Source: Microglena sp. YARC (taxonomy: Eukaryota > Chlorophyta > Chlorophyceae > Chlamydomonadales > Chlamydomonadaceae). From it: a stretch of 64,000 nucleotides of DNA. Positions 10,766 to 21,545 of the stretch are shown in pieces (the first letter of the stretch is position 1; each line of letters starts with the position of its first letter). Below the pieces are notes generated by a model, which was given only the letters and a program-made list of their open reading frames with translations, was not told the DNA's origin and did no database searches. The stretch is taken from the NCBI GenBank assembly GCA_022414725.1, contig CM039464.1:1872299-1936298 (forward strand), read 5' to 3'. Both the position numbers and the translations under genes were made by a program.

Positions 10766-12160
10766 CTAAAACCTCCATGACTCAAAAACTTTAGACATAA
10801 TACCTTCGACATCGACAGCCTCCAAAATGTTGAGGTTTTTACTGGATCCTAGCTTGTGGAGAGCACAACGCAAGTCATGAACCCAGCCAGTGTTGGAGTC
10901 AAAAGATTCCTCAAGAGCCATTCTAATGAGATCCTCAGGTTCTTTATGTATGGTTTTGTTCCAGATGCGCAAAGCTTTTTTAAGCCAAGCAAAACACAAC
11001 GGGGTTCTACCCAGCTTTTCCATGATAATATTAGATGTAGTAGATTGGCAAACACCCAACATTTGTTTAAGTATACCTCTATGCCATTTCTCACAAGCAT
11101 GGTCATTTGAGATAAGTGTGTTGTTCAGAATAGAAGGAGCCCACACCTCACAGCCAAAAATCAGGATAGGTTGTACAAGAGAATCAAACAGGTGGGTGAG
11201 AATATCAATATTGTATATCTCCATAGTATGGCATCGCCTACGGAGCATGTGGTGTGCCTTTTGGGCCTTAGTGAGCATCCTAGAAAAAGCAGCTTTTGCA
11301 CGATTGCTTGAGTCACCATCCACAAAGAGGGATCCCAAGTAGATAAAAGATAACTTTGTAGAAAGTTGTGCTCCATCATAGACAAATTTGTAATCAGGAT
11401 CCATGCGGGCCTCATCACAGAATTGCTTGTTGAAAACGACAATCTCAGTTTTCTTTATATTCACAGCCATCTTAGTAGCCTCGCAGAAATCTCTCAGGCA
11501 GTCAAGCATCGCTTGCATATCTGCCGGGGATTCTGCGATTATAGCTAGGTCATCAGCATAAAGTAACAGTTGCAGAATCTTTCCCCTAAGCTCAGCCCCT
11601 ACATTTGGGAGCTTGGATTGGAGGAACGATTCAATTCTATCAATGAACAGACCGAATAGGAGTGGGGATAGGGGGTCTCCTTGTTTAACTCCTACAAGGG
11701 ATGGAAAGGAGGATCCAATGTCCCCATGTAGGCGAACTTGGAAAACAACATGATTATACATGGACTTAAGAATACTGAGATAGGGGTCCTTGACTCCTAG
11801 CCTTGATAAGCAATCCCATAGCAATTCTCTGTTGACCCAATCATAAGCCTTCTTGAAATCAACAAAAGCCACAAAGAGTGGTTTTTTCTTCTCTCTATAT
11901 TTATCAACAATATGGTTAAGAATGAATGATGCATCTGCAGTTCCCCTACCACTTCTAAATCCATATTGGCCAGCGGCTCTGAGGTTGAATTCTTCTGACC
12001 AATCATCTAATCTACGTAGCATGCAAAGGGAGAAGATCTTTCCTATGGAGTTGCTCACCGCAAGACCTCGATAGTTGTCCTTGTCATACACACTGCCTTT
12101 GGATTCGGGTACGGGTACCAAGGCAGCTGCAGCTGGGTTGGATTTGGGTACGGGTACCAA
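10766..12160 (-). pseudogene. LINE reverse transcriptase, 5'-truncated
   Basis: The frame is 464 codons. By residue of this frame, the reverse transcriptase fingers and palm motifs are NYRGLAVSNSIGKIF (29-43), QYGFRSGRGTADASF (65-79), the first catalytic aspartate in AFVDFKKAYD (98-107), GVKQGDPLSPLLFG (157-170) and the catalytic box YADD (201-204). These are the standard non-LTR RT motifs in the standard order. The frame starts at a TTG within the duplicated 5' break, so there is no genuine start and no endonuclease. It ends at an in-frame TAG (10766-10768), after which the same frame stays open for another 177 codons into the Zn-finger segment. The copy is therefore dead or needs readthrough. 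Codon composition is AT-richer than the neighbouring host exons. Confidence 0.9.
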
Positions 12161-12289
12161 GGCAGCTGCAGCTTAACGTACGCTTCAATCCTTACATGCA
12201 TTATCATTACAACAACATAAATACATGCACAATAATCAATCATACACACAAAACCAATCACACAACAGACTCAGACACACACAACTAGC

Positions 12290-12810
12290 GGGGCGGTCAC
12301 TCTAGTTTTGTCATCCTTCTGCTGAGTACCTTCCCCTTGTATCTCTATCCTGGTAGCCCTCTACAATCCTGCTCTATCGGGCAGCTCGCCGGGGGTATCT
12401 TGGTTGCCCTCGACAACACTGCTCTATCGGGCAGCTTGCCGATATACTGCCAAGTACCACTGTAGAGTCCTGGTTTTCTAAGGTACCTAGGCGACCCTCG
12501 ACTCCACTGCTTTACTGGGCAGCTCGTCGGTGTACTACCAGTACCACCTTGTTTTCAGTTTCTACCACCTTATTGTTCCGTCCTGCCCTACGTTCTACGA
12601 CTGGCAGCAGTAACTTACTGCCAAGTCCGTTGACCCAGGCTAGCTAGGGCTGCGTACCGGCACCGCCCCGCACTGCCCTAGTGCTGTGCCCTCCCAAGTC
12701 CTGCCATCTAGTTTGCAGGACTGCTTAGCTTGCAGCCCTCGACGCCACTGCCCTATCAGGGGGCAGCGTCGTCGATGTACTGCTAAGTACCGCCAGACGG
12801 TTCAGTTGTT
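12290..12810. repeat. Irregular CTCGAC...TATCGGGCAGCTCGCCG repeats
   Basis: At least four imperfect copies of a segment of about 55-70 bp (ccctcgacaacactgctcta, then tcgggcagcttgccgata, then tactgccaagtacc) occur near 12355, 12407, 12490 and 12735. No coding potential is visible. Confidence 0.6.
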
Positions 12811-12852
12811 TACACGGTCTTCTACTCATTGTAACAATATTTCCGATTAAAG

Positions 12853-12905
12853 TTGTGGAAGGAATTTCACCCCCAGGAGGTGGGTCTCTCGACACTAACC
12901 AGCGA
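12853..12905. repeat. Dispersed GGAATTTCACCCC repeat, copy 1
   Basis: The block ggaaggaatttcacccccag, then gaggtgggtctc, then an accagcgac block matches 13938-13998. Both copies sit upstream of other repeat families, so this may be part of a longer element. Confidence 0.55.
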
Positions 12906-13124
12906 CACAGAGGATTCAGTTCGAATGGCGTTGCCCCTCCTACAAAAGAATATCCGCGGGAGATACCGGCCCTCAACCAAACGAACATTCATCACTACGG
13001 TATCCTGGCTGAAAAATCGTGTACCGTAAAGATCCAATCAGTATGCCTGTTGCATTCAGTAAAGAGCCGTATAATTCTAGTTGTATACCGTAATTGAATT
13101 ATCACTGTAGCACGGACTCAGGTC
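12906..13124. other. Unassigned intergenic DNA
   Basis: No gene, RNA or repeat could be supported here. Confidence 0.4.
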
Positions 13125-13245
13125 CCCCGTGGGTAAAACGATTGTTTGCGGGTCTGTTCATCAATGTCTTTTCTTTTTAGCCCTTCATGTCACGGTTGGG
13201 CATGTCCCTGAGGCCTATTTAGCCGACCCCTGGACTACATACAGT
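13125..13245. repeat. Dispersed repeat, GTAAAACGATTG...CCCCTGGACT family
   Basis: This matches 22530-22660 through gtaaaacgattgtttg, cttttcttttt, ggttgggca, aggcctattt and acccctggact in the same order and spacing. Shorter copies in the reverse orientation lie at 5841-5893 and 21490-21545. The copy number and conserved order point to a short interspersed element rather than chance similarity. Confidence 0.65.
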
Positions 13246-13589
13246 GAGAAATGTCTAGGTTCCCTCGCAAGGGTTTCAACCTAGCACTGAAACAAGATTC
13301 CGTGGATACTACTACACTCGGCTACCCCCAGTCCGCCGGGACTCTACGTCAACCGATGCCGATTGCCGCCCTTGGGAATCACGTTATGCTGTAATCGGAA
13401 GTGTATATATATATATATTTTGCCCCCACTTGTTGTGCCCCCAAAGAAAACCCACACACAAAAAAACAGACAATACACTACCGATTACAACAATAGGGGA
13501 GTTCCTTTTAGTGTTATGTGTGACGGTTCTCCTCTTAAATTGATTCTGTGGTTCTAATTATTCGGAGCTGGGTCGTTTGGGATCAAAAC
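13246..13589. other. Unassigned intergenic DNA
   Basis: A short (TA)n run lies near 13405-13418. No gene or RNA is recognised. Confidence 0.4.
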
Positions 13590-13850
13590 AAGTTCTATGC
13601 AGCGTCGCCTGCGACGCTAAAAAATGGCGGAGAGTGATCGCGAGGGAGCGACGTGGCAACGGAAGCGAGTTAGTTACGAGACCGTTGGCTGACGTGTCGG
13701 GCTTCATCACGGTCAGACGGATGGATGGATGGATGGATGGATGGATGGATGGATGGATGGATGGATGGATGGATGGACGGACAGACAGACAAATGGGTAA
13801 CACTGGGGGCTCCCGCCCCCCAGAAGGGGGGGCTCCGCCAAAAAACAATG
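13590..13850 (+). mobile_element. MITE-like dispersed repeat, copy 2 of 3
   Basis: This is the same family as 7320-7535 and 22735-22990. The blocks are gcagcgtcgcctgcgacgct, aaatggcggagagtg, cgagttagttacgagaccgt, tggctgacgtgtcgggcttc, a (GGAT)n run (about 13717-13775) unique to this copy, and a GC hairpin (gggggctcccgccccccag facing ggggggctccgcc). It is non-coding. Confidence 0.65.
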
Positions 13851-13937
13851 TGCGCCCCTAAATAATCTGGGGGCGACAATAAAAATACATTGAATTGAAT
13901 TACAGTATCCCACCACCTTGCCGTACAGGCCACAGTT

Positions 13938-13998
13938 TTTTTTAGTTGTGAAAGGAATTTCACCCCAGGAGGTGGGTCTCCTTACACAAAGCAGCGAC
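13938..13998. repeat. Dispersed GGAATTTCACCCC repeat, copy 2
   Basis: Matches 12853-12905, with gtgaaaggaatttcacccca, ggaggtgggtctcc and agcagcgacc. Confidence 0.55.
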
Positions 13999-14033
13999 CC
14001 AATATAAGCCCGCTCCACAGCATACGGGAGGGT

Positions 14034-14100
14034 CTATCTATCTATCTATCTAGATAGATAGACAGATGGATAGATGGATAGATAGATAGATAAATAGATT
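14034..14100. repeat. (TATC)n/(GATA)n palindromic microsatellite
   Basis: A run of TATC followed directly by its complement GATA can fold as a hairpin. Confidence 0.8.
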
Positions 14101-14681
14101 TAAGACAGCACCGGACTATGAAATTATGAAGAAAAAACTCCTAGTTCTCTGCGGAGTTCATGCGTTTTACTCACCAACACACATTTTGTAACGAGGGCCT
14201 GGGGGGAGAATGTATAAGTATCTTGATTATTTGAGGGTGGCAAATTTTCCGCCTAATTGCCTACCCCCTGGACTGCAACATGCAGTTCAATGGTAGAAAA
14301 CAGGAGTAAGACAGGTAAAGGTAACAATAACACACATGATGCAAATGCAAACACAGGACTATATATATATATATATATATATACCAAGTAATCAATTAAA
14401 AGCTATAAACTAGATTGCTGTTTACTCTGCCCGCAGACGGTGAGCAGCGTTAAGGCTGATAGCGTGACATACCAATTGATCAATTAAATTATATCAAGTG
14501 TATTGATGTTTTTTCTGTGCGACGCGTCGTAGATTGAGCGACTCTTTGCGACCCCAATGCGACTCATTGCCCCCGAAACCCCGCGGAGCCCGGTAGTTTA
14601 GCCATGCCAGGCAGAGACATGCCATGCCTGGCATAGTCAGACATGCATATGCTATGTATTGACGGAATAATCCCCGTTCGG
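14101..14681. other. Unassigned intergenic DNA
   Basis: A (TA)n run occurs near 14360-14382 and a weak copy of the cctaccccctggactgcaac repeat near 14260. No gene is supported. Confidence 0.4.
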
Positions 14682-14875
14682 CGAATGGCTCAGTGGCAGA
14701 GCTCCTAGAACGTCGTAGGTGCAGGGTTATAATCCCCACGGGTGTGCTTCAGTGTTCGCGGCCGCTGTCAACCGCCATGGCAGCTTTGTCCAGGTTAAGT
14801 AGCAGCCCGTTCCCTACCGCCGAAAGACGAGGCTCCCTTAATACCACGCCCCCCCAGGCGTTATCATAACTATTG
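14682..14875 (+). mobile_element. tRNA-derived SINE with 3' module
   Basis: The head has an A box-like TGGCTCAGTGGC (14692-14703) with a tRNA D-arm pattern continuing to agagc, an anticodon-arm-like stem (cctag...taggt) and a degraded B box ggttataatcc. The body (ctgtcaaccgccatggcag, tttgtccagg) and 3' module (ggctcccttaataccacgcc, then aggcgttatcat) match the minus-strand copy at 23088-23254. The 3' module alone recurs near 150, 350, 4034 and 4690. It contains no ORF. Confidence 0.65.
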
Positions 14876-14879
14876 ACGC

Positions 14880-15085
14880 AATTGCCAGGCACGTAAGTGT
14901 CAGGCATTCTGGTGCTATGCATATCCTCTAGTGCCAGGCATGGCAGTATCAGGCGTCATGAGACCACGCATACAATTGCCATGAATTTAACGTTTTGTAT
15001 GCTATGAATTTACCGAAGCACCAGGCATGTCAGTGTCAGGCATTCTGGTGCTATGCATATCCTCAAGTGCCATGCACGCAAGTGC
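14880..15085. repeat. Two copies of a CAGGCATTCTGGTGCTATGC segment
   Basis: The block gtcaggcattctggtgctat, then gcatatcctc occurs at about 14909-14940 and 15033-15066 within a region of repeated gccaggcatg motifs. Confidence 0.65.
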
Positions 15086-15089
15086 CAGG

Positions 15090-16265
15090 CGTCATGAAAC
15101 CAGGCAATGCTGCCAGTGTATCTTGAGAAGCTGGCAATGCCTCATTGGAGTTCATCCAATTAAATCCAGTGATCATCATCACCACCATCCTCGTCCTCGT
15201 CAATGCTGCCGGTGATCATGCGAAGAATCCAATGCCTCGTAAGAGTTCAACCAATGAAGTCCAGCAACCATCATTACCACCATACTCATCCTCATCACTG
15301 CTGCCGGTGAGCATGAGAAGATTCCAATGCCTCGCTAGAGTTCATTCTATTGAGTCCAGTCAACATCATCACCACCATCCTCGTCCTCGTCAATGCTGCC
15401 GGTGGATCTTGAGAAGATTCCAATGTCTCGTTAGAGTTCATCCTATTGATTCCAGCAACCTTCATCACCACCATCCTCGTCCTCGTCAATGCTGCCGGTG
15501 ATCATGAGAAGCTTCTGATGCCTCGTTAGAATTCATCCTATCAAGTCCAGCAACTATCATCATCACCATCCTCATACTCGTCAATGCTGCCGGTGGATTT
15601 TGAGAAGACTCTGATGCCTCGTTAGAGTTCATCCTATCGTGTCCAGCAACCATCATCACCACCATCCTCGTCCTTATTAATGCTGCCGGTGGATCTTGAG
15701 AAGATTCCAATGTCTCGTTAGAGTTCATCCTATTGAGTCCAGCAACCATCATCACCACCACCCTCGTCCTTGTCAATGCTGCCGGAGATCATGAGAAGAT
15801 TCCAATATCTCGTTAGAGTTCATCCTACAAAGTCCAGCAACCATCATTACCACCATACTCATCCTCATCACTGCTGCCGGTGATCATGAGGAGCTTCTGA
15901 TGCCTCGTTAGAGTTCATCCTATCAAGTCCAGCAACCATCATCACCACCATCCTCGTCCTCGTCAATGCTGCTGGTCATCTTGAGAAGTTTCCGATGCCT
16001 CCTTGGAATTCATCCTATTGAGTCCAGTCAACATCATTACGACTAGCCTCGTCCTCGTCAATGCTGCCGGTGGATCTTGAGAAGATTCCAATGCCTCGTT
16101 AGAGTTCATCCTATTGAGTTCAACAACCTTCATCACCACCATCCTTGTCCTCGTCAATGCTGCCGGTGATCATGAGAAGATTCCAATGCCTCGTTAGAGT
16201 TCATCCTATCAAGCCCAGCTACCATCATCACCACCATCCTCATCCTCATCAACGCTGCTGCTGAT
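15090..16265. repeat. 96-bp tandem array, about 12 copies
   Basis: The unit (tgctgccggtgatcatgaga, agattccaatgcctcgttag, agttcatcctat, ccagcaaccatcatcacc) recurs with about 96-bp spacing between 15204 and 16160. It shares the accatc...caccaccatcctcgtcctc segment with the 17140-18000 array downstream of the phosphatase, so the arrays look related. The short ORFs inside it are repeat artefacts. Confidence 0.85.
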
Positions 16266-17135
16266 TATGAGAAGCTCCAAATACTATGTTGGAACTTCTG
16301 GCCATCCTCGCCATCCTCACCATCTTCATTTTCATGATCATCGTCAATGCTGCTGGTTGATGCTTTGTTGTCAAGTAGGGTACCAAGATCATTTGACGAT
16401 CATCATCACCAGGAGCAGGAGCAGCAGCACGAGCAGCAACATCAATGCTGCTGGCTTATGCTTCGAAGTCCAGTAGGGCACAAGGATGATTTGAACAGCC
16501 TCATCACCAGGAGCTAGAGCAGAAGCACGAGCAGCAGCATCAATGCTGCTGGTTGATGCTTTGTTGTCCAGTAGGGTACCAGGATTATTTAAACAGCCTC
16601 ATCACCAGGAGCTGGAGCAGCAGCACGAGCAGCAACATCAATGCTGCTGGCTTATGCTTCGTAGTCCAGTAGGGCACCAGGATTATTTGAGCAGCCTCAT
16701 CACCAGGAGCTGGAGCAGCAGCACGAGCAGCAGCAGCAATGCTGCTGGTTGATGCTTCGTAGTCCAGTAGGGCACCAGGATGATTTGGACAGCCTCATCA
16801 CCAGGAGCTGGAGCAGCAGCACAATCAGCAGCATCAATGCTGCTGGCTGATGCTTCGTAGTCCAGTAGGGTACCAAGATCATTTGAACAGCCTCATCACC
16901 AGGAGCTGGAGCAGCAGCATGAGCAGCAGCATCACTGCTGCTGGTTGATGCTTTGTTGTCCAGTAGGGCACCAGGATGATTTGAACAGCCTCATCACCAG
17001 GAGCTGGAGCAGCAGCATGAGCAGCAGCATCAATGCTGCTGGTTGATGCTTTGTTGTCCAGTAGGGTACCGGGATTATTTGAACAGCCTCATCACCAGGA
17101 TGAGAAGCAGCATTAGCAGCAGCAGCAATGCTTGA
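16266..17135. repeat. 97-101 bp tandem array, about 8 copies
   Basis: The unit (tgctgctggttgatgctttg, ttgtccagtagggtaccagg, acagcctcatcaccaggagc, then a CAG-rich segment) recurs between 16347 and 17036. The CAG-rich tail varies in length. Confidence 0.85.
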
Positions 17136-17139
17136 TCAT

Positions 17140-17989
17140 GGTGGATCATGAGAAGCTCCCAGTTCTTCGTGAGGGTCTTGAGACTAGAAACTTCTGGAGC
17201 CTCTTCAGAACTTGAGTCAACATGCCTATGGGATTCATCTCCCTCCTACATCTCAGTAACCATCGTCACCACCATCCTCACCCGCATCTGCATCAGTGCT
17301 GCTAGGGGAGCAGGAGAAGCTCCCAGTTCTTCGTGAGGGTCTTGAGACTAGAAACTTCTGGAGCCTCTTCAGAACTTGAGTCAACATGCCTATGGGATTC
17401 ATCTCCCTCCTACATCTCAGTAACCATCGTCACCACCATCCTCATCCTCATCTGCATCAGTGCTGCTAGGGGAGCAAGAGAAGCTCCCAATGCCCCGATA
17501 ACGTCTTGAGACTATATATCTGGCCTCTCTTCAGAAATTGAGGCAGCATTCCTATGGGATTCATCTCCCTCCATCATCATGCATCTCAGTAACCATTGTC
17601 ACCACCATCGTCATCCTAATCCGCATCAATGCTGCTAGGAGATCAACCGATCAAGAGAAGGTCCCAATGCCCTGGGAGGGTCTTGCGACTAGATACAGCT
17701 GGAGTCTCTCCAGAAATTGAGGCAGCATTCATATGTGACATATCTCCCTCCTGCATCTCATTAACCATCGTCACCACCACCATCCTCATCCTCATCCGCA
17801 TCAATGCTGCTAGGGGATCAAGAGAAGCTCCCAATGCCCCGGGAGGGTCTTGAGACTATATATATCTGGAGTCTCTTCAGAAATTGAGGCAGCATTCCTA
17901 TGGGATTAATTTCCCTCCAGCATCTGAGTAACCATCGGCACCACCACCATCCTCATCCTGATCCTCATCCGCATCAATGCTGCTAGGGA
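17140..17989 (-). repeat. About 170-bp array copying the 3' end of the phosphatase exon
   Basis: Read on the minus strand, each unit repeats the end of phosphatase exon 2 (aatcccataggaatgctgcc, tcaatttctggagaggctcc, ag) plus the DNA just downstream (ctcacgaccctcccggggca, ttgggagcttctcttg, then gatgaggatgaggatggtgg). Five or six units are spaced 165-175 bp. Only the copy at 18000-18110 is continuous with the catalytic part of the exon. Confidence 0.8.
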
Positions 17990-18697
17990 TCAAGAGAAGC
18001 TCCCAATGCCCCGGGAGGGTCGTGAGACTAGATACAGCTGGAGCCTCTCCAGAAATTGAGGCAGCATTCCTATGGGATTCACCACCTTCCTTATTCTCTG
18101 AGCGATTTTTGTTGCTACAACTGGTGTTGCTCCTGTCAAGTGCATCAAGCATGCCACGCCGGTGGTGCCCGCTCTATGCGCACCGGCCAGGCAGTGAATG
18201 AGAACCCCATCGCCCTTTTCCAGCGCCTTGTCAACGAATCTGAACATGGGCTCCACGAATCGGGTCACGCTTTCCTGGTGTGGGTGTGGGTGTGGGTGTC
18301 TAGTGTTGGTGTAGGTGTGTATGTGTCTGTTTGAGAGGGTTGCATAGGTGCAGGTGTAGTTTCTATTGTGGGTGTGGTTCTTGGTGTGTTTGTGTGTGTG
18401 TGTGAGGGTTGTTTAGGTGCAGGTGTAGTGTCAAGTGCATAAAGCAAGCCACGCTGGTGGTACCTGCTCTCTGTTAGCCCCGGCAAGGCAGTGAATCAGA
18501 ACCCCATCGCCCTTTTCTAGCGCCTTGTCCACAAACGTGAACATGGGCTCCACGAATCGGGTCACGCTTTCCTGGTGTGGGTATGGGTGTGTAGTGTTGG
18601 TGTAGGTGTAGGTGTGTATGTGTGTGTTTGAGAGGGTTGCATAGGTGCAGGTGTAGTGTCTAGTGTGGGTGTGGGTGTTGGTGTGTGGGTGGGTGGT

Positions 18698-18728
<31 letters not shown>

Positions 18729-18903
18729 AGAGAGAGAGGGTTGTTTAGGTGCAGGTGTAGTGTCAAGTGCATCAAGCATGCCACGCTGGTGTTGCTTGCT
18801 CTGTGTGCACCGTCAAGGCAGTGAATCAGAGCCCCATCGCTCTTTTCCAGCGCCTTGTCCACGAAACTGAACATGGGCTCCACGAATCGGGTCACGCTAT
18901 CCT

Positions 18904-18941
<38 letters not shown>

Positions 18942-19537
18942 TATGTGAGTTTGTGAGTTTGTTTGTGTTTTCCGGTGTGTGCTCCGGCAAGGTAGTGAAT
19001 GAGAACCCCATCGCCCTTTTCCAGCGCCTTGTCCACGAAATTGAACATGGGCTCCACAAATCGGGTCACGCTTTCCTGGTGTGGGTGTTGGTGTGGGTAA
19101 GTTTGTGTGTGTGATGGTGTGGGTGTTGGTGTGGGTGTCTCGTGTGGGTGTGGGTGTGTGTGTGTGAGAGAGAGAGAGGGTTGTATAGGTGCAGGTTTAG
19201 TGTCAAGTACATCAAGCATGCCACGCCGGTGGTGCCTGCTCTGTGTGCCCCGGCGAAGCAGTGAACCAGAGTTGGTGTGGGTGTTGGTGTGGGTGTCTAG
19301 TGTGTGGGTGTGAGAGGGTTGTATAGTTGCAGGTGTAGTGTCTAGTGGATGGGTGTTAGGATGTGGGTGTGGGTGTGGGAGTTTGTTTGTGTGCTCCGGT
19401 GTGTGCCCCGGCAAGGCAGTGAACCAGAGCCCCATCGCCCTTTTCCAGCGCCTTGTCCACAAAATTGAACATGGGCTCCACGAATTTGGTCACGCTTTCC
19501 TGGTGTGGGTGTGGGTGTGGGTGTTGGTGTTAGGGTG

Positions 19538-19614
<77 letters not shown>

Positions 19615-19680
19615 GTGGGTGTGGGTGTTAGTGTGTGGGTGTGGGGTGGGTGGGTGGGTATGGGTGTGGGGGTGGGTGTT

Positions 19681-19712
<32 letters not shown>

Positions 19713-20306
19713 GGGGGGGGGATGGTGTGTGTGTGTTGGTGTGTGTGTGTTGGTGTAGGTGTGTGTGTGTGTGTGTGAGAGAGAGTATTGCATATGTGCA
19801 GGTGTAGTTACTAGTGTGGATGCGTGTGTTGGTGTGTGTGTGTGTGAAAGGGTTGTATAGGTGCAGGTGTAGTGTCTAGTGTGTGGGTGGGTGTAGGTGT
19901 AGGTGTAAGTGTAGGTGTGGGTGTGAGCATGGGTGTGGGAAGGGGTTTCAGGTATGGTTGAGTGTGAAGTGTTGGTGTGGAGGGTTATTTGAGTGAGTGT
20001 GTCTGTGATGCGTGTGTGAGGTTGTAAGGGTTGGGTTGGGGGTACGTTCTGACCACCATCATTGCCATTGCTAACCCTAATGCTTGCATCGGTGGGTGTG
20101 GTGTGGGTGTGGTGTGGGTGTGGTGTGGGTGTGGCTGTGGCTGTGGTGTGGGTGTGGTGTGGAATGTGGTGTGGGTGTGGGTGTGGTGTGTGTGTGGTGT
20201 GGGTGTGTGTATGGGTGTGGTGTGTGTGTGGTGTGTGTGTGTATGGGTGTGTGTGTATGGGTGTGCGTATGGGTGGAAGAATGGGTGTATGTATGTGTAT
20301 GTGTAT

Positions 20307-20373
<67 letters not shown>

Positions 20374-20849
20374 GGGGTGTGGGGGGGGGGGGGGGTACGT
20401 TTGGGTGGTGTGGGTGGGTGGGTGGGTGGGTGTGGGGGGGGTGGGGGGTGGGGAGGGGGTATGTGTGTGGGGGGAGGTGGGGGGGTGGGGGTGGGGAGGG
20501 GTGGTTCGGGTCGTACCTCGGTCGCGTCCATGTGGCGCCAGTGGCTGGAAACATCGAAGCGGTAGTAGGAAAGACCCTCGGCGCCCTCGTGGTAATTGGG
20601 CATGTCTGCTGTACAGTTGACAATGTGCGTGATGCCATGGGCGCCTTGCACGTTGCGATCTTGCGCGGCAGTCTGATTACCGATGTAGAGCCTGCCCCCG
20701 CTCGTCGGGTGCCTCCAGACTACGTCGAGGTAATTGTAGTCACCTCCGACCTCTCCGGCTTTCAGATTCAGAGTTTTGAAAAGCTTGTGTGCTTCGTCAT
20801 CGAAGTCTAACTTCTCGCGGTTGGAGGAAAACACAGAAGAGTTCAGCAT
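17990..20849 (-). CDS. Dual-specificity protein phosphatase, two exons
   Basis: Exon 1 is 20849-20517 (ATG, 111 codons, donor gtacga) and exon 2 is 18274-17990 (acceptor ccag, TGA at 17992-17990). The join is phase 0 (DATE|ESVTRF) and gives 205 residues. The phosphatase fold starts about residue 50 (GGRLYIGNQTAAQDRNVQGA, then HGITHIVNCT). The P-loop is HCLAGAHRAGT, with nucleophile C139 and R145, followed by the typical GVACLMH helix and NPIGMLPQFLERL C-terminal segment. D99 in YRFDV is the likely general acid. The family dephosphorylates phospho-Tyr and phospho-Ser/Thr in signalling proteins. No signal peptide or membrane segment is seen, so it is probably cytosolic or nuclear. The exact 3' end is less certain because the array at 17140-17989 copies this region and a further exon is possible. 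Confidence 0.82.
18275..20516 (-). repeat. Phosphatase intron with exon 2 copies and CA repeats
   Basis: On the minus strand the intron carries at least four extra copies of the exon 2 acceptor plus the first 80-130 bp of exon 2 (junctions near 18573, 18903, 19079 and 19503, with a truncated copy near 19260), separated by (CA)n/(CACACC)n. Two extra copies still encode HC(L)xGAxR. CATACC hexamers at 19538-19612, CA repeats at 20300-20356, and C runs (up to about 20) at 18713-18728, 19697-19721 and 20357-20395 fill the rest. Confidence 0.85.
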
Positions 20850-21484
20850 AGTCAGTAACGATAGGGCGAATTGGCAGCGGGGAAGCTAATTCGAATCAGG
20901 ACAGGTGAAATGAAGGTTGGAGAAGAAAGCTCTGACACTACTCGAGAGTTAGTGGTGGAGTTTCGCAAGGCTGCTAACAATTAAGAAAAAGAAAAGCTCG
21001 CGCAGTGGCGTGGCTTAAGGAACGGATCGCGAGGAACGGCACTGGGCAGATTGACAGAAATGGAGAGCAGTGTTTCAGTAAGGGTTTCAGATCTGATCAT
21101 ACGATTCTTCAGCATCTGTGTCCTCGGTTTTTGGCCTGAACTATTAGTAATGAGGGGGTCCGCTGCCCCAGTCTGTGCCTTGAGAAGATGAATAAATTTG
21201 AAAACGGGCTGCTCGATTTTGCTCACAGTATGGCTTAAAGCAAGTCAAGGGATGACTCGGGTTCAGAGGTCAGACTTCGTACTTATTATCAGAACAAATC
21301 TCCCTGAATTCTTAAGTTCCCGGCCAAATTTGAGGTACGGTAGTAAGTCCGTAGTTAGACATTTTTCGAAACCCCAACTCCCGTTTCAGCTGTTGGCTGA
21401 AAAAACATGTAACAATTCAAATTAAAAAAAAAATTATGCTTTGAGTATTCAACTCTTCTTCTACAAATTAACTTGTGTGCATGT
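20850..21484. other. Phosphatase upstream region; no other feature
   Basis: This would hold the promoter and 5' untranslated region of the phosphatase. I see no convincing TATA box and no coding frame. Confidence 0.4.
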
Positions 21485-21545
21485 ATGTTCCAGTCCAGGG
21501 CTAGGCCAGATAGGCTAAAGGGGCTTGCCCAACCATGATAGGAAG
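21485..21545 (-). repeat. Dispersed repeat fragment (CAGTCCAGGGCTAGGCC)
   Basis: Reads cagtccagggctaggccaga, taggctaaaggggcttgccc, aaccatgatagg. It matches 5841-5893 directly and 22590-22660 in reverse complement. Confidence 0.65.

Larger units (their letters stand above)
9922..12174 (-). mobile_element. Non-LTR retrotransposon (LINE), 5'-truncated
   Basis: A minus-strand element has a reverse transcriptase ORF (10766-12160), a C-terminal zinc-finger segment (10232-10654), a 3' untranslated region and a terminal pentanucleotide repeat (TGTAA on the minus strand, about 9926-9980) as the 3' tail. The 5' end is truncated before the endonuclease domain. A 39-bp tandem duplication (12101-12139 and 12140-12174) lies at the break. 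A tail microsatellite in place of poly-A is typical of several algal LINE clades. I could not establish a target-site duplication. Confidence 0.85.

Noticed and set aside
15145..16157. Small frames in the 96-bp array (HHHHHPRPRQCCR and MTRTRMVVMM peptides)
   Set aside because: They repeat with the array unit and shift frame between units.
19530..20849. 439-codon minus-strand frame continuing the phosphatase exon 1
   Set aside because: Only the first 111 codons are gene-like. The rest is CA-repeat translation, and exon 1 has a proper gtacga donor with an in-phase partner at 18274.
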